From the NCBI RefSeq assembly GCF_014650895.1, contig NZ_BMVV01000009.1, forward strand, positions 127,102 through 191,101: 64,000 nucleotides of DNA. Reading direction: 5' to 3'. The DNA is from Streptomyces omiyaensis (lineage in GTDB: Bacteria; Actinomycetota; Actinomycetes; Streptomycetales; Streptomycetaceae). Each line of letters starts with the position of its first letter. The stretch's first letter is position 1. Shown one piece after another: positions 1 to 8,460 of this stretch. The translations under genes were made by a program, and so were the position numbers. The notes beneath the pieces were generated by a model. That model had not been told where the DNA came from. It did not search any database and was given only the letters and a program-made list of their open reading frames with translations.

Positions 1-1
1 A

Positions 2-493
2 ACGGCGATCCACAGTGCCCGTGACAGAGGCGTCCTGCCGCAGTACCGACCGGACGGGAACGTACGCCAGCTCGTCCGGCGCCTCGACATGCTGGCCCCG
101 ATCTCCACACGCCATCTCATCGCGCTCCTCGACGGCCTGCACATCGTGGTTGCGCCTCAGCCGTCTCCGGCGCCACCACCCCCGGAACCGCAGGTCTCAC
201 CACGGCCCGAGATCACGGTGCGGGTCGAGGGTGCCGGAGGAGCCGCCGTCTTCGTCGTCGACGGCGTGCGGTTCGCCCGCAACGCCACGGTGATCGTCAG
301 GGTCGTGGACGACGCACTCGCCCAACGCGCCTTCCAGCTGCCTTCCGACGGGGGAGGCGTGCTGCGGATGCGCCAGAGCATTCCGTGCGTCTCCGGCCTG
401 GCGTTGCACTTCTCCGCGACGGACGGACGACGGGACCGGAACGATCTGACCGGTGTCCTGTGGAGCAACACCGTCACCCACTCGTGTCCGTGA
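2..493 (+). CDS. Hypothetical protein, 5' end outside the window
   Basis: The reading frame is open from the first bases of the window and stops at a TGA at 491-493, so the N-terminus lies upstream. The visible part has a helical, charged segment (RDRGVLPQYRPDGNVRQL), a proline-rich linker, and a C-terminal domain rich in alternating hydrophobic residues with two Cys residues (IPCV and a penultimate Cys in HSCP), which suggests a small beta-rich domain. I recognise no family. An internal ATG at 89 is possible, but the codon bias upstream of it is equally strong. It lies 105 bases upstream of the metallopeptidase-like gene on the same strand and may be co-expressed with it; that link is inference. 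Confidence 0.6.
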   Translation, partial: TAIHSARDRGVLPQYRPDGNVRQLVRRLDMLAPISTRHLIALLDGLHIVVAPQPSPAPPPPEPQVSPRPEITVRVEGAGGAAVFVVDGVRFARNATVIVRVVDDALAQRAFQLPSDGGGVLRMRQSIPCVSGLALHFSATDGRRDRNDLTGVLWSNTVTHSCP

Positions 494-598
494 GTCCATG
501 AGCCCACGACCGGGGACCGAGCACCTGCTCTTCACCACCCACCACCCCCCACCCACCACCCGGGATCCGTGTTCCCGGGTGCGTCCTGACCGATCGGG

Positions 599-1843
599 AT
601 GTCCACCATGACCTCACTGAAACAGAGCGTCCGTCGATTCGACCTCTACGCACCCCCGCGGATCGTCAGTCTCCGTGAAGTGGCCGACGGCGTCGGGGCC
701 GAACGCCCCGTCTCCGCGCGCGAGGTGCTGCGCCGCCTCGACGCGGTGCCGAGTGAGGTGAGGCTCGCCGAGCCGGTCACCACCGGAACGGCGCTCGGCG
801 GGCGCGCCGAGATGGTCCTGCGGAGCAACGGCACCTACACGTCGACCGGACACATGCGCGCCACGGGCTTTCCGTCGTTCGCCTTCGTCGTCCAGCCCAC
901 GGTGGAGGGCGGCGGCGGCCGCTTCCGGGCCCTGGCCGTGCACCAAGGCCGCGTCTTCGGCACGGACACGCCGGGCGACCGGCAGCGGAACTGGTCCGAG
1001 GACGGTCGCAACGAAGCCGTCCGGCAAAACTGGCTCACCTTCGCGCGCGACGCCCGGCTCACGGTCCGCAAGGAATGGGAGGTGTCCGGGGTCCTCGGGA
1101 CACTGGGGGACATCGCGACGGCCGTCGCCCAGTTCGTCGGTGCGGCGGCCGTGACCGGATCCGGAGGCATGGCGGCGGCACTGGTCATCGGCTCCCGGCT
1201 CGGCGAGGCCGCACACGAACCGTGGCCTTTCCCGGGGCTGCCCGTCGGCGTGACGATCGCCTCCGGGGTGCTGCTCGTCTTCGGCCCGGCCGCGATCGTT
1301 CCGGCACTGGCCGCAGGCGTCGCCGTCGAGGCCCTCGTCGACCACCGGCCCCTGTCGACCGAGGAGGAGGCCTTCGCCGTCAAGGTCTTCGGACCCACCC
1401 TCCCCCCTCGCGAACAGATCATCCTGACCAACATCAGCGGCCTGGACGACCGCGCGTTCGTCGTCCCCGGTGCGGGCGGCTCGTACCTGGTCAATCTCGG
1501 AGACCACTTCGACGACCCGATGGCTCCCCGGGGGAAGTACCGCCAACGCGGTCAGATGCTGATACACGAACTGACGCACGTGTGGCAGGCGAAGCGGTGG
1601 CCGGCGACCACGTACTTCTGCCAGGGCGTCACCGAGAGCACCTACGAACCGGGCGGCGACCCCGGCCGGCCGTGGTCTGCGTACGGGATCGAGCAGCAGG
1701 CCACCATTGTCGACCGGTGGTACGCGGCCGACCCCGGCTTCCTCACCGGCGAGTTCCAGAAGCCGCACCCGAACTTCTCCCTCAAGGCCGCCCACCCCTA
1801 CGACCACTACATCCACCTCCACATCCGGGCCGGTATGACCTGA
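599..1843 (+). CDS. HExxH-motif metallopeptidase-like protein
   Basis: A 414-residue protein with a zincin motif H323-E-L-T-H327 followed by W-Q, the pattern seen in DUF4157-type and other gluzincin-like domains. The two His would bind zinc and the Glu would be catalytic; the third ligand cannot be assigned by eye. N-terminal to it are two glycine/alanine-rich hydrophobic stretches (about residues 163-200 and 210-245) that could span or insert into a membrane. There is no N-terminal signal peptide. An ATG at 608 is an alternative start. DUF4157 domains often occur in polymorphic toxins or in cargo of contractile injection systems, but no such apparatus is visible here. Proteolytic function is inferred from the motif only. 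Confidence 0.75.
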   Translation: MSTMTSLKQSVRRFDLYAPPRIVSLREVADGVGAERPVSAREVLRRLDAVPSEVRLAEPVTTGTALGGRAEMVLRSNGTYTSTGHMRATGFPSFAFVVQPTVEGGGGRFRALAVHQGRVFGTDTPGDRQRNWSEDGRNEAVRQNWLTFARDARLTVRKEWEVSGVLGTLGDIATAVAQFVGAAAVTGSGGMAAALVIGSRLGEAAHEPWPFPGLPVGVTIASGVLLVFGPAAIVPALAAGVAVEALVDHRPLSTEEEAFAVKVFGPTLPPREQIILTNISGLDDRAFVVPGAGGSYLVNLGDHFDDPMAPRGKYRQRGQMLIHELTHVWQAKRWPATTYFCQGVTESTYEPGGDPGRPWSAYGIEQQATIVDRWYAADPGFLTGEFQKPHPNFSLKAAHPYDHYIHLHIRAGMT

Positions 1844-1879
1844 ACCCTCCGGTCCGCCCCCGCTTCGTGCGCGCGGGGG

Positions 1880-2551
1880 TCAGGTGGGGCGGAAGACGCG
1901 GAGGCCGGAGACCTCGAAGGACATCTCGTTCGTCCCCGGATCGGGTGCGGGGTGGTAGCGGCCGGCGCACACCGAGAGGTTGACGATCAGGCAGGCGTGC
2001 CAGTCGCGTCCCACGCCGCGTCCGTCCGAGAAGACCTTGGTGCCGTTCACCCACCAGACGACGGACCGCGCGCCGAACTCGGTCCGCAGGTCCACCCGGC
2101 CGCCCGGGCGGATCGCGGGGGAGCGGTAGTAGTGGTGGGTGCCCCGCACCCGGTTGGAGAGCTCCAGGAGGTCGGGGTTGTCGGGGTGGTACTCGAAGAC
2201 GTCGACCTCCTGCCCGCCGTCCCGCCAGGTCCAGATCGCGGGCCAGGCGCCGGTCTCCTCCGGGAGCCGGACCCGCGCCTCCAGCACGTCCCCGGCCCGC
2301 GCCTCGAAGCCCTGGGCGCTGCCCTCGGTGGTCAGCAGTCCGCTGTCCCACAGCCCGTCCCGCCGCCGGCGCGCGCGGAAGACGCCGGAGCGGCTGAACG
2401 CGGGGTCCTCCACCAGGTGGTCGAGCTTGTTGTCCAGCGGATTGACCGGCCCGCCGCCGGGATAGGCCCAGGACCGTCCGGCGACCCACTGCGCCGACGA
2501 GCCGAAGTCGGCGGTCAGGACCGGGACTCCGGGGAGGGGAGGCAGGGACAT
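1880..2551 (-). CDS. GH16-like beta-glucanase fold protein
   Basis: A 223-residue protein containing QEVDVFEYHP, which fits the glycoside hydrolase family 16 active-site pattern ExDxxE (nucleophile Glu, helper Asp, acid/base Glu). Surrounding text such as AIWTWRDGG and the WWVNGTKV strand also fits a beta-jelly-roll lyase/glucanase fold. Family members cleave beta-1,3/1,4-glucans or galactans. No signal peptide is visible from the chosen ATG, which is preceded by GAGGAG at a good distance, so it may be cytoplasmic, exported by another route, or mis-started. The substrate cannot be told from sequence. It ends just downstream of the convergent metallopeptidase-like gene. Confidence 0.75.
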   Translation of the reverse strand: MSLPPLPGVPVLTADFGSSAQWVAGRSWAYPGGGPVNPLDNKLDHLVEDPAFSRSGVFRARRRRDGLWDSGLLTTEGSAQGFEARAGDVLEARVRLPEETGAWPAIWTWRDGGQEVDVFEYHPDNPDLLELSNRVRGTHHYYRSPAIRPGGRVDLRTEFGARSVVWWVNGTKVFSDGRGVGRDWHACLIVNLSVCAGRYHPAPDPGTNEMSFEVSGLRVFRPT

Positions 2552-2658
2552 GGGGGCTCCTCGGGGCAGGCGGCGACGGATCGGACGACACCGTCCCCGG
2601 ATGGCTCCCCCGCCCCCGGCCCCGCATGCGGAACCAGGCGCTCCCTGGCGAGAACTCG

Positions 2659-3075
2659 TCAGGAGGGGAGGCCCTCCGCGTCGTCGGTGCCGCCGCCTCC
2701 GTCGCGTACCAGGCAGAAGGGGTGCCCCGCCGGATCGGCGAGGACGCTCCAGCCGCGCTCCGGGTCGCCGCCGTCGAGCAGCCCGGCCCCCAGGGCCAGG
2801 GCCTCCGTCCGGGCGGCGTCCAGGTCCTCGACGCCCAGGTCCAGGTGGAACTGCTGGGGGTGGGCGGGGTCGGGCCACCGGGGCGGGCGGTGGTCGGCGA
2901 CGCGCTGGAAGGCCAGGACGAGACCCCCCTCGGTGTGGAGCGTCGACCAGTCGTCGTCGAGGGACCAGCGGGGATCGGGCCGGTCCACCGCGCCGCCGAG
3001 GAGCGACCGGTAGAACCGGGCGAGCACCGCGACGTCCGGACAGTCCAGCACCACGCACTGCAGTTTGGCGATCAT
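2659..3075 (-). CDS. VOC (glyoxalase/bleomycin-resistance-like) family protein
   Basis: A 138-residue protein with the vicinal-oxygen-chelate layout: an N-terminal strand (LQCVVLDCPDVAVLARFY), a central His in HLDLGVEDLD, and a C-terminal DPAGHPFCLV motif. These are the usual positions for metal or ligand-binding residues in single-domain VOC proteins that bind small substrates or antibiotics. The ATG at 3075 was preferred over an in-frame ATG 12 codons upstream because the family begins at this strand. It is followed 107 bases later by the GH16-like gene on the same strand. Substrate unknown. Confidence 0.85.
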   Translation of the reverse strand: MIAKLQCVVLDCPDVAVLARFYRSLLGGAVDRPDPRWSLDDDWSTLHTEGGLVLAFQRVADHRPPRWPDPAHPQQFHLDLGVEDLDAARTEALALGAGLLDGGDPERGWSVLADPAGHPFCLVRDGGGGTDDAEGLPS

Positions 3076-3185
3076 GCCGGGAGCGTAGGGCAGACGGAGG
3101 CGACCGCCCACCCGCGGTCATCGGGCAGGGCTGGGGCGGGGCGGGGTGGCCAGGCGTTGCCGGCTCGTCGCGGCTGACGTGGGTG

Positions 3186-3572
3186 TCAGGGCCCGGGATG
3201 CGGCCGGGGCTCCTCGGAGGCGGGAGGGCGGGTCGCGTCCTGTGCGGCCAGGACCTCGTCGCCGTGCTCGAACGCCCAGGCGCCGAACGCGTCGATGGGC
3301 GCCAGCAGCGTCCGTCCCAGCGGGGTGAGCCCGTAGTCGACGCGCGGAGGAGAACCGGGCCGGGCATGGCGGTCGACCAGCCCGTTGAACTCCAGCCTGC
3401 GCAGCGTCTCGGTGAGCACCTTGGAACTGATGCCGCCGATCCGCTCCCGGAGCTCGACCGGTCGGCGGGGTCCGTCGCGCAGGGCCCAGAGCACCACGGC
3501 GTTCCAGGTGTGCGAAAGCAGGTCGAAGGCGAGGCGGGCGCGGCAGTCGGCGAGGAACGGTTCGGCGGTCAC
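3186..3572 (-). CDS. HxlR-family winged-helix transcriptional regulator
   Basis: A 128-residue regulator with the HxlR hallmarks: an early Cys in DCRARLAFDLL, a WNAVVLWALRDGPRRP segment, the recognition-helix region SSKVLTETLRRLEFNGLV, and the wing PPRVDYGLTPLGR. These proteins are typically redox- or aldehyde-responsive and control the adjacent gene. It diverges from the NAD(P)-binding oxidoreductase starting at 3646, which is the likely target. The GTG at 3572 was chosen because the family is about 110-130 residues; the ribosome-binding site is weak, so the transcript may be leaderless. Confidence 0.85.
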   Translation of the reverse strand: MTAEPFLADCRARLAFDLLSHTWNAVVLWALRDGPRRPVELRERIGGISSKVLTETLRRLEFNGLVDRHARPGSPPRVDYGLTPLGRTLLAPIDAFGAWAFEHGDEVLAAQDATRPPASEEPRPHPGP

Positions 3573-3645
3573 GTACCGAATGGTGCCCGAGCCGCGGCCT
3601 AACGTCGTGTCCGGGACCGAAATCCGGTCGGAGAGGCGGTAATCG

Positions 3646-4290
3646 ATGAGGATCGGCGTACTCGGGACGGGCAACATGGCCGACGCGCTCGCCACCCACT
3701 GGGCGAGTGCCGGGCACCACGTGACCATCGGGGGGCGGGACGAGGCGGCCGCCGCCCGGCTTGCCCGGCGCGTCGGCGGCGGCGCCGCTTCCGGTGGCCT
3801 GCGGGCCGCCGCCTCGGGCGACGCGGTGCTCGTCGCGCTGCCCTTCGGGGCGGGCGCGGACGTCGTCCGGGAACTGCGGGCGGAGCTGGTGGGGAGGACG
3901 CTGGTCGACTGCTCGAACCCGGTCGGACCCGGCTTCCGGCTCCTGACGGAAGGGGGACCCTCCGCCGCGCGGCGCCTCGCCGACGCGGCGCCCGGCGCCC
4001 ACGTGGTGAAGGCCTTCAACCTGTGCCACGAGGACGTGTGGCGGATGCGGCCGCCGGTCTTCGGCGGCCGGCCGCTGGCCGTGCCGGTCTGCGGCGACGA
4101 CGAGACCGCCCTGGCACGCGTCCGGACGCTGGTACGGGACGCGGGCTGCGCACCCGTCTCCGGCGGCGGCCTCGACCGGGCGGGCCTCCTGGAGGCGACG
4201 GCCGCGCTCTTCATCGGCCTGTGGGTCGGCGAGGGCGCGGACGCCCAGGCGATCGTCCCTCCGCTGGCCCACGCGGCCGGCCCGGGCTGA
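3646..4290 (+). CDS. NADPH-dependent F420 reductase-like oxidoreductase
   Basis: A 214-residue protein beginning with a Rossmann motif GVLGTGNMADALA, followed by GGRDEAAAARLA, LVALPFGA and DCSNPVGPGF. This order is that of the Fno/NADPH:F420 oxidoreductase and short NADP-binding coenzyme F420-like family. Members bind NADP and transfer hydride to F420, or serve as NADP reductases of unknown partner. Divergent from the HxlR regulator 73 bases away, which suggests induction by the stress that regulator senses. Two GC-rich hairpins follow it before the convergent genes. Confidence 0.85.
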   Translation: MRIGVLGTGNMADALATHWASAGHHVTIGGRDEAAAARLARRVGGGAASGGLRAAASGDAVLVALPFGAGADVVRELRAELVGRTLVDCSNPVGPGFRLLTEGGPSAARRLADAAPGAHVVKAFNLCHEDVWRMRPPVFGGRPLAVPVCGDDETALARVRTLVRDAGCAPVSGGGLDRAGLLEATAALFIGLWVGEGADAQAIVPPLAHAAGPG

Positions 4291-4319
4291 CCGGCGGCGA
4301 CCCCCGTCCGCCGCCGGTC
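4289..4319 (+). terminator. Hairpin at the end of the F420-reductase-like gene
   Basis: Perfect 11-base inverted repeat (arms 4289-4299 and 4309-4319, loop 9 bases) overlapping the stop codon of the upstream gene. There is no U tract, as is usual for Streptomyces terminators. Confidence 0.5.
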
Positions 4320-4401
4320 CGTCGGGGTGCCCGTGCCGGTCCCGTCCACCGAGGCCGTCGTGCCGCCCCCGTTCGTCACGCTGTTCGTGCCGGCTCCGGC
4401 C

Positions 4402-4446
4402 GGCGTGACGGTCGCGGTGACCCCCGTCCGCCGCGACCGTCACGCC
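4402..4446. terminator. Strong hairpin between convergent genes
   Basis: Perfect 16-base inverted repeat (4402-4417 and 4431-4446) with a 13-base loop, between the F420-reductase-like gene and the convergent lipocalin-like gene ending at 4493. Its position and symmetry suit a bidirectional terminator. Confidence 0.6.
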
Positions 4447-4492
4447 CGCCGGGGGCCTCCGGTGTCCCCGCCGTCCCCCGGCGGCGGGCGGA

Positions 4493-5023
4493 TCAGGAGG
4501 TGACCGCCGGAGCCATCGGGGGCGCCGGGGTCGCCGGGGTCGTGGCCGGGCCGGAGGCGGCGGGGGCCGTGCGACGGAAGTCCATCACCCAGTTCACCAC
4601 CCACTCCTCCGTGCCCTCCGGGGCGAAGGCCTGCTCCCAGCGGGCCGACTCCGAGGTGATGTCCGACCAGCGGAACCGCACGCGGACCGCGCGGTCGCCC
4701 CAGTGGTCGTTCCCGTGGAACTCGCCCGTGCCGTCGGGGCCGAAACGTCCCCGCACCGGGGGGAGGAGGCGGCCGGTGCGGGTGCTGGACCAGTTCAGGG
4801 TCCACTCGCCCGTCTCCGGTTCGAACAGGCGCAGGGTCAGACCGGCGAAGCCCTTCGACGGGAAGGCGATCTCGTCGACGTGGGCCCGGCCGTCCCAGAA
4901 GAGGCGGCCGGAGGTGTGCCCCTCGAACTCCTCCCAGCCGGAGTCCGCGTCCAGGAAGTCGGCGAGGCGGCGGTTGCGGACGGTCCAGTCGCCGACGAGG
5001 AAGTCGAAGCCCCGGGAGGTCAT
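4493..5023 (-). CDS. DUF1579-like (lipocalin-type) hypothetical protein
   Basis: A 176-residue protein that opens with FDFLVGDWTVRNRRL, the typical start of DUF1579/heme-lipocalin-like barrels, followed by many beta-strand pieces (WEEFEGHTSGRLFWDG, ETGEWTLNWSSTRTGRL, EWVVNWVMDFRR). The C-terminal 20 residues are a Thr/Pro/Ala tail. The ATG overlaps the stop of the upstream gene (ATGA), so the two are translationally coupled. No enzymatic residues are evident; ligand binding is a guess from the fold. Both genes sit downstream of the WYL-regulator palindrome. Confidence 0.75.
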   Translation of the reverse strand: MTSRGFDFLVGDWTVRNRRLADFLDADSGWEEFEGHTSGRLFWDGRAHVDEIAFPSKGFAGLTLRLFEPETGEWTLNWSSTRTGRLLPPVRGRFGPDGTGEFHGNDHWGDRAVRVRFRWSDITSESARWEQAFAPEGTEEWVVNWVMDFRRTAPAASGPATTPATPAPPMAPAVTS

Positions 5024-5541
5024 CCGCGGACCTTCCCGTCCCCGGCCGTGCCCGTCGTGCCCGTCGTGCCCGTGCGGAGGGAATCCGCGAGGTAACCGGG
5101 CAGGTCGGGCACGTCGGGGGCGAGCACGTGGCGGATCCAGGCCGCGCGCTCGTGCTCCAGCGGGGCCAGTTCCCAGACGCAGCCGATCCAGGAGCGGTCG
5201 CGGGCGGTGCCGGTGATCCGGACGAAGCGGGCGGGGTCGGTGTCGGGGCAGTCGAGCGCGGGCTGACCGGCCGCGGCGCCGGCGAAGTGCAGCACGTTGT
5301 CCCACGCCCAGCTGTAGACGTTGAGGTACGCGCCCGTGTCCCCGCCCCGGTGGAGCACGACGAAGCTCGCGGCCGGCGTGCCGTCCGGCTCCGGCAGGAG
5401 CTCGGGGAGCAGGGCGTAGGCCGCCTTCTCCACCTCCGGCTCGATGCCGTCCGGATCGGAGGTGACGTGATAGCGCTTGACGTGCCGCCCGGCGAGCTCG
5501 ACGGGCTCCGGCACGATGAGGTTCTTCTCCGCGAAAGCCAT
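5020..5541 (-). CDS. Hypothetical protein divergent from a WYL regulator
   Basis: A 173-residue protein with a mixed alpha/beta pattern (VELAGRHVKRYHVTSD, AASFVVLHRGGDTGAYLNVY, WIGCVWELAPLEHERAAWI) and a short Thr-Gly-rich tail. I do not recognise the family; conserved Trp/His residues suggest ligand binding. It is the first gene of a two-gene operon with the DUF1579-like gene, and starts 16 bases from a perfect palindrome that also covers the start of the divergent WYL regulator, so the regulator most likely controls it. Confidence 0.75.
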   Translation of the reverse strand: MAFAEKNLIVPEPVELAGRHVKRYHVTSDPDGIEPEVEKAAYALLPELLPEPDGTPAASFVVLHRGGDTGAYLNVYSWAWDNVLHFAGAAAGQPALDCPDTDPARFVRITGTARDRSWIGCVWELAPLEHERAAWIRHVLAPDVPDLPGYLADSLRTGTTGTTGTAGDGKVRG

Positions 5542-5556
5542 GGCTGGACTGTAGGA

Positions 5557-5589
5557 GGACTTCACTGACACGGTGTGTCAGTGAAGTCC
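5557..5589. promoter_or_regulatory. Perfect 33-bp palindrome, probable WYL-regulator operator
   Basis: Arms 5557-5571 and 5575-5589 are exact reverse complements (15 bases each) around a GGT spacer. The right arm reads GTGTCAGTGAAGTCC and encodes the first five codons of the regulator if translation starts at 5575. On the other strand the arm lies just upstream of the divergent gene's start. Such a symmetric site in a divergent promoter is the expected target of a dimeric, autoregulated DeoR/WYL-type protein. Confidence 0.75.
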
Positions 5590-6531
5590 AGCCGTCTTCT
5601 GTCGATCCTGCTCCTCCTGGAGACCCGGGGCCGGATGACCGCGTCCGAGCTCGCCGGGGAGCTGGAGGTCTCCGTCCGCACCGTCTACCGGGACGTCGAC
5701 GCGCTGCACGCCGCCGGTGTGCCGCTGTACGGGGACGCCGGGCACCGCGGCGGCTACCGGCTGCTCGCCGGTCACCGGTCCCGGCTCACCGGCCTGTACG
5801 CGCGCGAGGCCGAGGCGCTCGTCCTTGCCGGACTGCCCGCCGCCGCCGACGAACTCGGGCTCGGCGGTCACTTCGCCGACGCCCAGCTGAAACTGCGCGC
5901 CGCCCTGCCGGCCCCGCTCCGCGAGCACGTCGACCGGCTCAGGGCCCGCTTCCACATCGACGCGCCCGGCTGGTACGCGGAGGACACCGAGGCCCCGTTC
6001 CTGCCGCGGGTCGCCGAGGCCCTCCGCGAGGGACGGGTGATCGCCGTCCGCTACCGCCGCTGGAAGGAGCCGACCGACGTCGACCGCCGGCTCGCCCCGT
6101 ACGGCCTGGTGCTCAAGGCGGGCCGCTGGTACCTGGTCGCGGCGCCCGGCCCGCGGACGTACCGCGTCGACCAGATCATCGACCTCACCGTCACCGACGA
6201 GGAGGCGGAGGTCCCGGCCGGTTTCGACCTCGCCACCCACTGGCGGGCGAGCCAGCGGGACTTCCACGCCCGGCTCCACCAGGGCGAGGCCGTCGTGCGG
6301 ATCTCCCCGCGCGCGGCCGCCGGGCTCACCGGCGCCGCCGCCCGCGCCCTCGCCGAGACGGGTGTCCCCGAACCCGACGGCTGGACCCGCGCCACCCTCC
6401 CCGTGGAGAGCACCGACCACGCCCACGCCACCTTCCTCGCCCTGGGCGCCGAGGCCGAGGTCCTCGCCCCGGCGGAGCTCCGCGACCGCGTCGCCGCGAC
6501 CGTCCGCGCCCTCGCCGAGCGCTACGCGTGA
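5575..6531 (+). CDS. WYL-domain (YafY-type) transcriptional regulator
   Basis: A 318-residue regulator: N-terminal winged HTH_11 domain (RLLSILLLLETRG, ELEVSVRTVYRDVDALHAAG, GGYRLL), then a WYL domain with LAPYGLVLKAGRWYLVA and a C-terminal WCX region. WYL domains bind nucleic acids or small ligands and tune DNA binding. GTG at 5575 or GTG at 5581 could be the start; both fall inside the palindrome. It is divergent from the two-gene hypothetical operon, and probably represses both that operon and itself through the palindrome. Confidence 0.9.
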   Translation: MSVKSSRLLSILLLLETRGRMTASELAGELEVSVRTVYRDVDALHAAGVPLYGDAGHRGGYRLLAGHRSRLTGLYAREAEALVLAGLPAAADELGLGGHFADAQLKLRAALPAPLREHVDRLRARFHIDAPGWYAEDTEAPFLPRVAEALREGRVIAVRYRRWKEPTDVDRRLAPYGLVLKAGRWYLVAAPGPRTYRVDQIIDLTVTDEEAEVPAGFDLATHWRASQRDFHARLHQGEAVVRISPRAAAGLTGAAARALAETGVPEPDGWTRATLPVESTDHAHATFLALGAEAEVLAPAELRDRVAATVRALAERYA

Positions 6532-6562
6532 GCCGGACCGGCCGCGCGCGGCGGCCTGCGGG

Positions 6563-7417
6563 TCACTCCGGGCGGCCGAAGCGGCGCGCCGCCCACAGCA
6601 GGGCCAGGATGCCCAGGGCGAGGAGCAGCCCCGCTTCGAGGAGGAGCGGGGGCTGCCGGCCGGCCCATTCCACCGAGCCGGCGGCCGCACCGTCCGGCAC
6701 CCGCAGGGCGATGGAGCGCCGCAGCACGTCCACGCCGTAGGCGAGGGGGTTCGCGGCGGCCAGCGCCTGGGCCCAGCCGGGCAGCGAGGTGAGGGGGAAG
6801 AAGCCGCCGGAGAGGAAGAGCAGCGGCATCATCACCAGACCGAGCAGCGTGTGGAAGGTCTCCGGGCTCCGCAGGCCCACCGCCAGGGCCAGGGAGAGCG
6901 CGGTCAGGGCGAAGGAGGCGAGCGCCATGCCCCCCAGGAGCATGGCCAGCAGGACCGGGTCGTACGGCAGGCCGACCGTGCCGGCCAGCGCGAGGAGGAC
7001 GGCGCCCTGCACCGTGGCCACCAGGGTGCCGCCGGCGCAGCCTCCCAGCAGGAGGGTGGTGCGGCCCACGGGGGCCATCAGGAGCTCGCGCAGATAGCCG
7101 CTCTGCCGGTCCGTGATCAGGCGGATGCCCACCATGATGGCCGGGGTCTGCACCGTCATCATCAGCATGCCGGGGAAGAGGTACGTCCGGTAGCCGACGC
7201 CCAGCGAGGCCGTGGGGATCAGCGCTGCGAGACCGCCGCCCAGGATGAACAGGTACAGCACGGGGTGGAGCAGCATCAGCGCGGTGGGGACGCGCTGGCA
7301 GGCGAGGCGGAGCAGGTCGCGGTGGACCAGGGCGTGGACCGCGCGCAGTTCGCGCCGGAGGCGGCCGGTGCGCTCCGGGGCGGTGTCGTCCGCTCCGGGC
7401 AGGACGAGCGCCGTCAC
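6563..7417 (-). CDS. venH: Lanthipeptide ABC transporter permease
   Basis: A 284-residue ABC-2 type permease with about six hydrophobic segments (ALMLLHPVLYLFILGGGL, FPGMLMMTVQTPAIMVGI, VLLAMLLGGMALASFALTAL, LLGLVMMPLLFLSGGFFPL, LLLEAGLLLALGILALLW). It begins with a GTG whose GTGA overlaps the stop of the ATPase gene, so the pair is coupled. In venezuelin-type class IV clusters the synthetase, precursor, ATPase and permease are found in this order, which fits export of the mature peptide or self-protection. The name is by analogy with that cluster. Confidence 0.85.
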   Translation of the reverse strand: MTALVLPGADDTAPERTGRLRRELRAVHALVHRDLLRLACQRVPTALMLLHPVLYLFILGGGLAALIPTASLGVGYRTYLFPGMLMMTVQTPAIMVGIRLITDRQSGYLRELLMAPVGRTTLLLGGCAGGTLVATVQGAVLLALAGTVGLPYDPVLLAMLLGGMALASFALTALSLALAVGLRSPETFHTLLGLVMMPLLFLSGGFFPLTSLPGWAQALAAANPLAYGVDVLRRSIALRVPDGAAAGSVEWAGRQPPLLLEAGLLLALGILALLWAARRFGRPE

Positions 7418-8460
7418 CGGCCGCCCCCCGTCCGCTCCGGGCCGGCCAGGCTGCGGCCGGTGTGGTGGAAGAAGACGTCGTCGAGGGTGGGCGGGGTGGC
7501 GGAGGCGGAGTGGACGGCGATGCCGTGGACCTCCAGCGCCGCGCAGAGGCGGGGGATCCAGGCGCTGCCGTCGGGCAGCCGCAGCCACAGGCCGTCGGTG
7601 TCCACGGCGACGGACCGGTCCGGCGGGACGAGCGGGCCGAGGACCCGGCGGGCCTCCGCGTCGTCGCCGGTGCGCAGCACCACCCGGTCGTCGCCGATCT
7701 CGGCCCGCACCCCCCGCGGGGTGCCCTGCGCCACCAGCCGGCCCCGGTCGATGATGGCGAGGCGGTCGCAGTGCTCCGCCTCGTCGAGGTAGTGGGTGGT
7801 GACGAAGAGGGTGCTGCCGTGCCGGTCCCGCAGGGTGTGCAGGTGCTCCCAGACGCGGGCGCGCGCGTGCGGGTCGAGGCCGGTGGTCGGCTCGTCCAGG
7901 AAGAGGACGCCGGGGGAGTGCAGCAGCTGCCGGGCGATCTCCAGGCGCCGCCGCATGCCGCCCGACAGGGTGCGGACGAGGGAGCGCCGCCGGTCCGACA
8001 GATCGGCCAGGTCGAGCACCTCGGCCGTGCGCCGGCGGACCTCGGCGCGGCGGAGCCCGTACAGGCGGGCGTGGACGCGGAGGTTCTGCTCGGCCGTCAG
8101 GTCCGGGTCGAGGGCGCTGTGCTGGAAGAGCAGGCCGACCCGGCGCCGGACCCGCTCGGGTTCGGCGAGGACGTCGGCGCCCGCCACGGTGGCGCGGCCG
8201 GAGGTGGGGCGGGCCAGCGCGCACAGCATCGCGATGGTCGTGGACTTGCCCGCGCCGTTGGGGCCGAGGAAGGCGAAGGTCTCGCCGCGGCGCACGTCCA
8301 GGTCCAGGCCGCGCACCGCGTCGGTGGTGGTGCCGTCCGGGCCGCGATAGCTCTTGACCAGGCCGCGCGTGCTGATGGCGAGCCCGGCGTCGTCGGGACC
8401 GGTCCGCGGTGCGGCGGCGGCCGTGCGGGCGGGCTCGTGGTCACGGGCGTGGAGCTTCAT
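7414..8460 (-). CDS. venT: Lanthipeptide ABC transporter ATP-binding protein
   Basis: A 348-residue ATPase of the DrrA/CcmA type. Walker A is GPNGAGKST, the signature is LSGGM, Walker B is VLFLDEPTTGLD, and the H-loop His is in VTTHYLDEAEH. A C-terminal extension of about 90 residues follows the nucleotide-binding domain, as in drug-export ATPases. It forms a coupled pair with the permease downstream and lies 177 bases downstream of the precursor gene, separated by a hairpin. Likely role: energising export of the lanthipeptide. Confidence 0.9.
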   Translation of the reverse strand: MKLHARDHEPARTAAAAPRTGPDDAGLAISTRGLVKSYRGPDGTTTDAVRGLDLDVRRGETFAFLGPNGAGKSTTIAMLCALARPTSGRATVAGADVLAEPERVRRRVGLLFQHSALDPDLTAEQNLRVHARLYGLRRAEVRRRTAEVLDLADLSDRRRSLVRTLSGGMRRRLEIARQLLHSPGVLFLDEPTTGLDPHARARVWEHLHTLRDRHGSTLFVTTHYLDEAEHCDRLAIIDRGRLVAQGTPRGVRAEIGDDRVVLRTGDDAEARRVLGPLVPPDRSVAVDTDGLWLRLPDGSAWIPRLCAALEVHGIAVHSASATPPTLDDVFFHHTGRSLAGPERTGGGR

